From contig CAMHPM010000087.1 of NCBI GenBank assembly GCA_946187025.1, positions 1 to 6,705 on the forward strand: a DNA stretch of 6,705 nt, read 5' to 3'. The notes beneath the pieces were generated by a model. It was not told the DNA's origin. It worked only from the letters and a program-made list of their open reading frames with translations, and did no database searches. A program made the translations under genes and the position numbers. Source of the stretch: an uncultured Prevotellaceae bacterium (GTDB taxonomy: Bacteria; Bacteroidota; Bacteroidia; Bacteroidales; Bacteroidaceae). Within the stretch, counting starts at the first letter, position 1. Every line of letters begins with the position of its first letter. Positions 1-6,041 of this stretch are shown piece by piece.

Positions 1-596
1 AACACATACAGGAAGACCTCGATTCGGTTGACCAACGCCAACTGTTCTCGTCGGTAGGTCAGGCAAAACTCATGAACCGCTACTTCGAGCTGTTTCGCGA
101 ATACGGCATAAGCGTGGGACAAGTGCTGACCATGAAAGAGAATTTCAACGACAGTCCACACCGCAGCAATCAGGAAAACTGCCTGAGGGTAATGCTGAAG
201 AACGGAGTGCTGCCCATCATAAACGAGAACGACACGGTGTCTATCACCGAACTCATGTTCACCGACAACGACGAGCTTTCGGGACTTATCACTCAGATGA
301 CGCACTCCGACATGCTCATCCTTTTGTCAAACATCGATGGCATCTACACCGGCAATCCATCCGACCCCGATGCCCGGCTCATACCAACGGTCAATCCCAA
401 CGAAGACATTACGGCATATATCTCGCCACAGCAGTCGAGTGCAGGCCGAGGTGGTATGCAAAGCAAGGCGTCAGTAGCTTGCTCCTTAGCTGCAAGCGGT
501 ACACCCGTTATCATTGCAAACGGCAAACGCTCCGACATTCTGCTGCGACTCATACATCAACCCGACACAACCCCTTGCACACGATTCATATGTTAG
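1..596 (+). CDS. proB: Glutamate 5-kinase (ProB), 3' part, no PUA domain
   Basis: The 5' end lies outside the window; the first whole codon is at base 3 and 197 residues are visible. The enzyme phosphorylates L-glutamate with ATP to gamma-glutamyl phosphate, the first committed step of proline synthesis, in the cytoplasm. The visible part is the second half of an amino acid kinase domain. It shows RQLFSSVGQ near the start, NENDTV (visible residues 74-79) and DNDELSG (88-94), which match the glutamate and feedback-site region of E. coli ProB. GRGGMQSK (148-155) matches the GTGGM-type nucleotide-side loop, followed by GTPVIIANG. The protein ends about 20 residues after that block, so it lacks the C-terminal PUA domain of the E. 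coli enzyme. This is the short form, which from memory also occurs in Bacteroidetes. The stop at 594-596 overlaps the proA start, so the two genes are almost certainly one transcript. Confidence in identity is high. Confidence 0.95.
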   Translation, partial: HIQEDLDSVDQRQLFSSVGQAKLMNRYFELFREYGISVGQVLTMKENFNDSPHRSNQENCLRVMLKNGVLPIINENDTVSITELMFTDNDELSGLITQMTHSDMLILLSNIDGIYTGNPSDPDARLIPTVNPNEDITAYISPQQSSAGRGGMQSKASVACSLAASGTPVIIANGKRSDILLRLIHQPDTTPCTRFIC

Positions 597-1834
597 ATCA
601 GTACTTCATCTCTGCTCGTCAGGCATCACACCTGCTTGCCACTGTTCCAGGCAGCACTATCAACCAGTTGCTGCTCAACATTGCCGACTCTATATTGCAG
701 AATCAGACATCATTGCTCGATGCCAATCGTGCCGACCTTGACAAGATGCCGACCGAGAGCCCGCTCTACGACCGCCTGATGCTCACGCCCGAACGTCTGC
801 AAGCAATTGCATCCGACATGCAGCACGTAGCTACCCTACCCTCGCCGCTCGGACGCATTCTGACAGAACGCACCCTGCCTAACGGACTGCAACTGAGTCG
901 TGTGAGCGTGCCGTTTGGGGTGATTGGTATCATCTACGAAGCACGTCCCAACGTGACGTTCGACACCTTTGCACTCTGTATAAAAGCAGGCAGTGCATGT
1001 GTTCTGAAAGGCGGAAAGGATGCCGAGAACACCAACCGCGCAGCAATCGGTATCATACACGACGAGTTGGTGCGCATTGGATTGCCTGCCGAGTGTGCCA
1101 CACTACTGCCGTCAACCCACGAGAGTGCCACAGCCATGCTTCATGCACGCGGACTTGTGGACCTCGTAATACCACGTGGTTCGCGCAGGTTGATAGACTT
1201 CGTGCGCAACGAGGCCACCGTGCCGGTAATAGAGACAGGAGCAGGCGTATGCCACACATACGTCGATGCAGATGCCGACCCGCTCATGGCACAAACCATA
1301 GTGCTCAATGCCAAGACACGCCGAGTGAGTGTTTGCAATGCGCTCGACTGTATGCTCATCCACACCGCCCAACTTTCCAACATCGCGTTGATATGCTCTC
1401 CGCTGGCTGATGCAGGTGTTGTGATTCATGCCGACACAGAGTCTATGCAGGCTCTCAGCTCCAAATATCCGTCACACCTGCTCTGCGAAGCAAACGCCGA
1501 CGACTACGGTACCGAATATCTGTCGCTGCAGATGGCTATAAAGACCGTAGGTTCGATTGACGAGGCAATACGACACATTCGCCAATATGGTTCGGGACAC
1601 TCTGAATGTATCGTGACCAACTCGACAACCGAAGCCGATACGTTCCTTCAGATGGTGGATGCCGCATGTGTTTATCACAATGCTCCAACTGCATTCACCG
1701 ATGGTGCACAATTCGGGTTGGGGGCTGAAATAGGCATCTCAACACAGAAACTGCACGCACGAGGCCCCATGGCACTCGAGGAAATCACTACATACAAATG
1801 GATAATACGCGGAAACGGGCAAACGCGTCTGTGA
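590..1834 (+). CDS. proA: Gamma-glutamyl phosphate reductase (ProA)
   Basis: This complete 414-residue cytoplasmic protein is close to the usual ProA length of about 417. It reduces gamma-glutamyl phosphate with NADPH to glutamate 5-semialdehyde, the second step of proline synthesis, and belongs to the aldehyde dehydrogenase superfamily. Diagnostic stretches are VPFGVIGIIYEARPNVT (residues 107-123), KAGSACVLKGGKDA (132-145), IPRGSRRLIDFV (194-205), VIETGAGVCH (213-222), the catalytic cysteine C249 in RRVSVCNALDC, and FGLGAEIGISTQKLHARGPM (385-404). The frame is open back to 479, but I chose the ATG at 590 because LDQYFISARQAS fits the normal N-terminus and the extra 37 residues would only re-read proB. 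No Shine-Dalgarno sequence precedes 590. The start codon overlaps the proB stop as ATGTTAG, which favours translational coupling. No terminator hairpin follows the stop codon. Confidence 0.97.
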   Translation: MLDQYFISARQASHLLATVPGSTINQLLLNIADSILQNQTSLLDANRADLDKMPTESPLYDRLMLTPERLQAIASDMQHVATLPSPLGRILTERTLPNGLQLSRVSVPFGVIGIIYEARPNVTFDTFALCIKAGSACVLKGGKDAENTNRAAIGIIHDELVRIGLPAECATLLPSTHESATAMLHARGLVDLVIPRGSRRLIDFVRNEATVPVIETGAGVCHTYVDADADPLMAQTIVLNAKTRRVSVCNALDCMLIHTAQLSNIALICSPLADAGVVIHADTESMQALSSKYPSHLLCEANADDYGTEYLSLQMAIKTVGSIDEAIRHIRQYGSGHSECIVTNSTTEADTFLQMVDAACVYHNAPTAFTDGAQFGLGAEIGISTQKLHARGPMALEEITTYKWIIRGNGQTRL

Positions 1835-1872
1835 AAAAATATAATAAAACAACATAATAAAAAAGGTATTAT
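1835..1872 (+). promoter_or_regulatory. AT-rich proA-GH43 spacer with weak ribosome binding site
   Basis: This 38-base spacer is almost entirely A and T. It contains a 9-base direct repeat, ATAATAAAA, at 1841-1849 and 1854-1862. AGG at 1864-1866 lies six bases before the ATG at 1873 and could act as a weak ribosome binding site. A TATAAT string at 1840-1845 exists but is expected by chance in such sequence, and no Bacteroidetes TAnnTTTG element is present. There is no hairpin that could end the proBA transcript. Either the GH43 gene is read through from proBA, or its promoter lies within the 3' end of proA. Confidence 0.4.
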
Positions 1873-3411
1873 ATGAAGACATCAGTTTATCAAACAGCAC
1901 ATTCGTTGCTGCTTTCACTTGGTTTCTTGTGTTTAGCAAGACCGTCAGTAGCACAAAACCCTATCATCTGCGACCGCTACACCCCCGATCCTGCTCCCTA
2001 TGTACACGGCGACACTCTCTATCTGTTTGTTGACCACGATGAAGATGTGACCGAGAACAACTACTTCACCATGAAAGACTGGTTGCTCTACAGCACTGTC
2101 GATATGGTGAACTGGACCTATCGCGGCACCCCGATATCATCGGCCACCTTCTCAAAATGGGCAAAGCAGGGTAACGACTGCTGGGCAGCACAATGCATCG
2201 AGCGCAACGGTCGTTGGTTCTGGTACACCACGGCCACCATCGCCGGACAGGCATATCCCGGCATCGGAGTTGCTTACGCAAACAATCCGGCCGGTCCATA
2301 CCGCGGATACACCAAGCCATTGGTTCAAGGGTGGTTCTACATCGACCCTACTGTTTTCATCGACGACGACGGACAAGCATACCTCTTTTGGGGCAACAAC
2401 GGCTTGTGGTATGCAAAGCTCAGTTCCAACATGCTTACACTGAGTGGCAGTGTAAACAAAGTGAACACCGACAGCGAAGCGGCATTCGGTCCATACAAGG
2501 GCTACGACGACAATGGCAAACCGAAGACAAACTTCGAAGAAGCATCGTGGGTGTATAAGATTGGCGACACCTATTATCTTGAATATGCAGCAGGCGGAGT
2601 GCCCGAACACATGGCATATTCGACAGCAACCAACATCAATGGCCCTTGGACCTATCAGGGCAAGATTATGGGTCAGGCAGAAGGCAGCTTCACCATCCAC
2701 GGCGGCAGCGTGCGATTCAAAGGACATGAATATATGTTCTACCACAATGGTAAGTTACCAGGTGGAGGCGGATACAAGCGCTCAACCTGTGTCGAAGAGT
2801 TTGTAAGAAAGGCCGACGGCAGCATTCCGTATATTCCTTTCACCCAAAAAGGTGTTGACCCTATAGCAACCCTCGACCCATATGTCAGTCAGGAAGCCGA
2901 AACGATAAACCAGAGTTCTGGCATCAAGTGCATGGGCGACTACAAAGGTTGCTGGGTGTCGAACATACACGCCACCGACTACATCAAAGTGCGCAACGTC
3001 GATTTCGGCAGCATAGGAGCCGATGGCTTCACTGCAGTAGTTGCTTCTGAAGGGCGTGCCAACATGCTCATCAAGCTCGACTCGCGTACAGGACGCACCA
3101 TCGGCACCCTGCGCATCGAATCGACAGGCGGTGCCGAGGAATGGACCGAACTGGCAGGCACACTCGTGCAGAACGTCAAAGGTGTGCACGACATCTATTT
3201 CACATTCTCGGGTACTACATCTGCTGCCACCCTGTTCAATTTCGATTCATGGCAATTCCACGAGATAGGTAGTGACATCAAGGTGGTGAGACCCGCAACA
3301 CGCCAGGCAAGCATATACTATACTGTCGGCGGACTGAAGCTCACCGAAAGCGAGGCGAACAACCAGCGTGGCATAATCATTGCCGACGGGAAGAAGGTCT
3401 TGCTGAAATAG
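1873..3411 (+). CDS. Secreted GH43 glycosidase with CBM6, probable arabinofuranosidase
   Basis: This 512-residue protein has a signal peptide (hydrophobic SLLLSLGFLCLA, likely cut after SVA at residue 27). The five-bladed GH43 propeller spans about residues 30-330. Its expected acidic triad is visible: base D39 in TPDPAP, pKa-setting D158 in YIDPTVF and general acid E223 in FEEASWVYK. H276 in TIHGGSV fits the conserved central histidine, and YHNGKLPGGGGYKRS follows in the typical place. A CBM6-like beta-sandwich follows at about 335-465, starting QEAETI and ending FNFDSWQF, with W361, Y370 and W424 as candidate sugar-stacking residues. The order GH43 then CBM6 is that of arabinoxylan arabinofuranohydrolases such as Bacillus subtilis XynD; beta-xylosidase activity is the main alternative. 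The last 30 residues (VGGLKL to GIIIADGKKVLLK) resemble the C-terminal tail of many secreted Prevotella enzymes. It probably acts in the periplasm or at the cell surface. Family is secure; substrate is inferred. Confidence 0.9.
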   Translation: MKTSVYQTAHSLLLSLGFLCLARPSVAQNPIICDRYTPDPAPYVHGDTLYLFVDHDEDVTENNYFTMKDWLLYSTVDMVNWTYRGTPISSATFSKWAKQGNDCWAAQCIERNGRWFWYTTATIAGQAYPGIGVAYANNPAGPYRGYTKPLVQGWFYIDPTVFIDDDGQAYLFWGNNGLWYAKLSSNMLTLSGSVNKVNTDSEAAFGPYKGYDDNGKPKTNFEEASWVYKIGDTYYLEYAAGGVPEHMAYSTATNINGPWTYQGKIMGQAEGSFTIHGGSVRFKGHEYMFYHNGKLPGGGGYKRSTCVEEFVRKADGSIPYIPFTQKGVDPIATLDPYVSQEAETINQSSGIKCMGDYKGCWVSNIHATDYIKVRNVDFGSIGADGFTAVVASEGRANMLIKLDSRTGRTIGTLRIESTGGAEEWTELAGTLVQNVKGVHDIYFTFSGTTSAATLFNFDSWQFHEIGSDIKVVRPATRQASIYYTVGGLKLTESEANNQRGIIIADGKKVLLK

Positions 3412-3430
3412 CGCAGGCCGGTATCAATAA

Positions 3431-3510
3431 AAATACTAAGGTCATATTAAAATAACTAAGGTCATATTAAAACAACTAAGGCCATACTATAATAACGAAG
3501 TATAATCCTA
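3431..3510. repeat. Decaying 20-bp tandem repeat upstream of the GH31 gene
   Basis: Four 20-base units lie end to end in exact register: 3431-3450, 3451-3470, 3471-3490 and 3491-3510. The second unit reads aataactaaggtcatattaa. Unit 1 differs from it at two positions, unit 3 at four, and unit 4 keeps only the first half (aataacgaag) with one change. The block is AT-rich in a GC-balanced neighbourhood and ends 16 bases before the GH31 start codon. A period of 20 bases, about two helical turns, would place sites on the same DNA face, so an operator array is possible, but slippage-generated spacer DNA is an equally simple reading. TAAATTTA at 3509-3516 is a poor match to the Bacteroidetes -7 element. 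Confidence 0.85.
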
Positions 3511-3526
3511 AATTTAAGATACAACA

Positions 3527-5800
3527 ATGAAGACATCAATCAAAACAACAATTGCACTACTGGCATTATTGCTTTCTGCCACTGCTGTGTCTGCCCAGAG
3601 TGCGGACAAAGGTGTGAGTTTTCCCGTGAACAACGGAAAACTCACAATCATCCCTCTCAACGACAATTCCGCCCGTGTGGTTTACACTCAGGGTCGCACC
3701 TACCCCCTAGACGAGCTCATATACACCGAGAAAGTAGCAGAGCCACGCTACAAGGTCACGACCAAGGGCAACGTCACAACCATCAAGCAAAAGCGCCTGG
3801 TTGTGGAATACGACAAGACAGCCGACCGCCTCACTTTCATCGATTCAAAGACGGGCAAGGTGCTCGAGGAGCAGGCACGTGGTCGCAAGGTGAGTCCGAG
3901 CACAACAACGATACAAGGTTATGACCTGCTCGATGTCCAGCAATCGTTCGTGTCGCCGGCCGACGAGTTCCTCTACGGCACCGGACAATTCCAGGACGGA
4001 TACCTCAACATACGTGCGCTCACACGCCGTCTCACACAGGTCAACACCCAGATTGCCATACCTTTCGTCATGTCGAGTAAGGGCTACGGACTATTGTGGA
4101 ACAACTACGGCCTCACCGACTTCAACCCCTCGACCCAGTCGCAACAGCTCAACGCCACCGACGAGGGCGGCAACGTGATTGAAGTGGATGCAACCAGCAC
4201 CACCGGCAACCAGCGCGAGCGCCGGGTGTCCGACACCTTCAAGGCCGACATCACCCTGCCACAGTCGGGCACATATTCATTCCTGCTCGATGTAGGTCAG
4301 ACCATGGCACGCAAACTCTATCTTGCAATCGACGGCAAACCCGTCATCGACCTCAACAACACATGGCTGCCGCCTACGGGTTCTGCCCGCCTTGAGATGA
4401 GCCAAGGTCGCCACACCCTCGAGGTGAAAGGAGTGCGTGGCGACCGCCCTACCGTGTCGTGGCGACTCGACGACGGCACCACAGTGCTCCACTCGCCAGT
4501 TGCAGCAGCACTCGACTACACAGTGTTCGTCGGTTCCGCCGACGAAATCGTAGCCTCCTACCGCCAGCTCACCGGCCCTGCACCTGCAATGCTCGACGAC
4601 ATGTTGGGATACGTGCATTGCCGCGAACGCTACAACACCCAGGCCGAACTGCTCGAAAACGCACGCGAGTTCAAGCAACGCGGCATACCACTCAACGTCA
4701 TCGTGCAAGACTGGCAATATTGGGGCAAATATGGATGGAACGCCATGCAGTTCGACGAAGACCGCTACCCCGACCCTGCAGCCATGACCCGCGAGCTGCA
4801 CTCCATGAATGTGAAGTTCATGCTGTCCGTCTGGTCGAAGGTAGATGTCAACTCCACCCTTGGGAAAGAGATCCGTCGGCGCGGCTACTATATCGACGGC
4901 ACCGACTGGGTCGATTTCTTCAACCCCGATGCAGCTGCATTCCATTGGCAGAACTTCCGCGACAAGCTGCTGAAGCCCTACGACATCGATGTGTGGTGGT
5001 TTGATGCCACCGAGCCCGAAAACGACGACTTACGCAACCGCCTCGTAGCCAACCGCACTGTACCAGGCGAGGTATATCGCAACGTATATCCACTGAAAGT
5101 CATCAACACCATGTACAACGGCCTCATCGCCGACGACAAGCCACGCACCCCGGCCATCCTCACCCGTAGCGCCTTCAGCGGTATGCAACGCTATGGAGTC
5201 GTGGTGTGGAGCGGCGATGTAGGCAACGACATGGACTGCCTGCGCCGCCAGATAGCCGGCGGACTCAACTACTCCGCCTGCGGCATGCCATGGTGGACCT
5301 ACGATGCCGGAGGCTTCTTCCGTCCTGGCAACCAATACACCGATGCAGCATACCAGGAGCGCATGATTCGCTGGATTCAGACAGCAGTCTTCATGCCGAT
5401 AATGCGCGTACACGGCTACATGTCGCGCACCGAGCCATGGCGCTACCAGCCTGAGACCGAGGCACGCTTCATCAAATGCATCAAGGAGCGCACAGCCATG
5501 CACGACTACGTGGCCGACATAGCACGTCGTGTAAGTACCGAAGGCTACACACCGATGCGTCCGCTCATATTCGATTTTGCCAACGACCCCGAGGCTCTGC
5601 GTCAGGAGACTGAATATATGTTCGGCCCCGACTACCTCGTATGCCCCATCACCGAAGAGCATGTGAGCCAATGGCGTGTCTATCTGCCAGTCAACCGCAA
5701 AGGATGGCGCGACCACTACACCGGCACAACATATCAGGGCGGACAGTACATCACGGTGCCTGTCACCCTCGACCACATCCCAGTGTTCGAACGTAAATAA
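3527..5800 (+). CDS. Secreted GH31 alpha-xylosidase-like enzyme with PA14 insert
   Basis: This 757-residue protein carries a clear signal peptide (TTIALLALLLSATAVSA, likely cut after A23). An N-terminal beta domain follows, with EFLYGTGQFQDGYLN (147-161) and SSKGYGLLWNNYG (183-195). It is interrupted at about 225-330 by a PA14-like segment (FKADITLPQSGTYSF, LAIDGKPVIDL, GRHTLEVKG). The catalytic barrel runs from about 355 to 660. The nucleophile is D493 in WWFDATEPE, the acid/base is D564 in WSGDV, and QDWQYWG (394-400) and RVHG (627-630) are further active-site markers. A PA14 insert plus the WWFDATEP motif is characteristic of xyloglucan alpha-xylosidases such as Cellvibrio Xyl31A and Bacteroides ovatus GH31A, so release of alpha-1,6-linked xylose from xyloglucan oligosaccharides is the best guess; alpha-glucosidase is the alternative. 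The protein ends at LDHIPVFERK, where relatives usually continue into a distal C-terminal beta domain. No Shine-Dalgarno sequence is evident. It lies 115 bases after the GH43 gene and may share its transcript. Confidence 0.92.
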   Translation: MKTSIKTTIALLALLLSATAVSAQSADKGVSFPVNNGKLTIIPLNDNSARVVYTQGRTYPLDELIYTEKVAEPRYKVTTKGNVTTIKQKRLVVEYDKTADRLTFIDSKTGKVLEEQARGRKVSPSTTTIQGYDLLDVQQSFVSPADEFLYGTGQFQDGYLNIRALTRRLTQVNTQIAIPFVMSSKGYGLLWNNYGLTDFNPSTQSQQLNATDEGGNVIEVDATSTTGNQRERRVSDTFKADITLPQSGTYSFLLDVGQTMARKLYLAIDGKPVIDLNNTWLPPTGSARLEMSQGRHTLEVKGVRGDRPTVSWRLDDGTTVLHSPVAAALDYTVFVGSADEIVASYRQLTGPAPAMLDDMLGYVHCRERYNTQAELLENAREFKQRGIPLNVIVQDWQYWGKYGWNAMQFDEDRYPDPAAMTRELHSMNVKFMLSVWSKVDVNSTLGKEIRRRGYYIDGTDWVDFFNPDAAAFHWQNFRDKLLKPYDIDVWWFDATEPENDDLRNRLVANRTVPGEVYRNVYPLKVINTMYNGLIADDKPRTPAILTRSAFSGMQRYGVVVWSGDVGNDMDCLRRQIAGGLNYSACGMPWWTYDAGGFFRPGNQYTDAAYQERMIRWIQTAVFMPIMRVHGYMSRTEPWRYQPETEARFIKCIKERTAMHDYVADIARRVSTEGYTPMRPLIFDFANDPEALRQETEYMFGPDYLVCPITEEHVSQWRVYLPVNRKGWRDHYTGTTYQGGQYITVPVTLDHIPVFERK

Positions 5801-5827
5801 AAACGACACCAGGCATACACATCGCAA

Positions 5828-5908
5828 CGAGTGCGCACTCGCGACCCCGAGACTGCGCACTCGCAAGCCCGAGAGTCCGCACTCGCAAGCCCGCGAGTGC
5901 GGACTCTC
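5828..5908. repeat. GC-rich imperfect repeats with inverted last copy
   Basis: Three direct units and one inverted unit follow the GH31 gene. Unit 1 is 5829-5848 (20 bases, two shorter than the others), unit 2 is 5849-5870 and unit 3 is 5871-5892. Units 2 and 3 share GCACTCGCAAGCCC and differ only at two positions in their left half (GAGACTG against GAGAGTC). The fourth, 5893-5908, is the exact reverse complement of the first 16 bases of unit 3. Unit 1 contains a perfect 14-base palindrome, CGAGTGCGCACTCG, at 5828-5841. This looks like a palindromic intergenic repeat of the REP kind rather than coding sequence; whether it recurs elsewhere in the genome cannot be seen here. Confidence 0.85.
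5871..5908. terminator. Perfect 16-bp hairpin, possible terminator after GH31
   Basis: GAGAGTCCGCACTCGC (5871-5886) pairs without mismatch with GCGAGTGCGGACTCTC (5893-5908) around a six-base loop, AAGCCC. Eleven of the 16 pairs are G-C, so the RNA hairpin would be very stable. It begins 70 bases after the GH31 stop and lies before the ygiQ promoter, a sensible place to end transcription or protect the 3' end of the mRNA. The run after the stem is only ATTTCGC, so it is not a canonical intrinsic terminator on the + strand. On the other strand no T tract follows either. Confidence 0.5.
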
Positions 5909-6003
5909 ATTTCGCACCCCGTACACGCATATGTAAGAATGATTACAGGCCGGTGGCAGCAAAATAGTGGTGACGACAGGTAGATATTTATGGCAGAATG
6001 ACT

Positions 6004-6031
6004 TTTGTCTCACATTTTTTCACTAACTTTG
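6004..6031 (+). promoter_or_regulatory. Bacteroidetes-type promoter for ygiQ
   Basis: TAACTTTG at 6024-6031 is an exact match to the Bacteroidetes -7 consensus TAnnTTTG. An upstream TTTG at 6004-6007 could be the -33 element, although the 16-base gap between them is a few bases shorter than usual. Transcription would begin a few bases after 6031, leaving almost no leader before the ATG at 6042. The 95 bases between the hairpin and this element (5909-6003) hold nothing I recognise. Confidence 0.6.
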
Positions 6032-6041
6032 CGGTCGTAAC

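Noticed and set aside
479..589. Upstream extension of the proA frame from an ATG at 479
   Set aside because: The 37 extra residues overlap coding sequence of proB and do not resemble a ProA N-terminus; the ATG at 590 gives the normal family length.
1840..1845. TATAAT as a -10 box for the GH43 gene
   Set aside because: It is a sigma-70 motif of E. coli type in an all-A/T spacer, with no matching upstream element, and Bacteroidetes promoters use TAnnTTTG.
2152..2745. Minus-strand open frame of 197 codons within GH43
   Set aside because: It is a shadow of the GH43 catalytic domain with no recognisable motif.
3414..3422. CAGGCCGGT, found here and again at 5946-5954, each downstream of a hydrolase gene
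   Set aside because: Nine bases shared between two spacers can arise by chance, and the surrounding sequences do not match.
4277..4945. Minus-strand open frame of 222 codons
   Set aside because: It is antisense to the PA14 and barrel region of GH31 and its translation shows no recognisable domain.
5828..5908. CRISPR array
   Set aside because: The units are adjacent, imperfect and lack unique spacers; no cas gene is present.
5909..6003. Possible riboswitch or small RNA in the gap before ygiQ, around GCCGGTGGCAGC
   Set aside because: I could not find a convincing conserved riboswitch core or paired stems, and the likely ygiQ promoter is downstream, so this stretch would not be in its leader.
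5030..6013. Long minus-strand open frame of 327 codons
   Set aside because: It lies mostly antisense to the GH31 gene, which has complete family motifs; the translation is cysteine- and histidine-rich without recognisable domains, typical of a shadow frame in codon-biased DNA.
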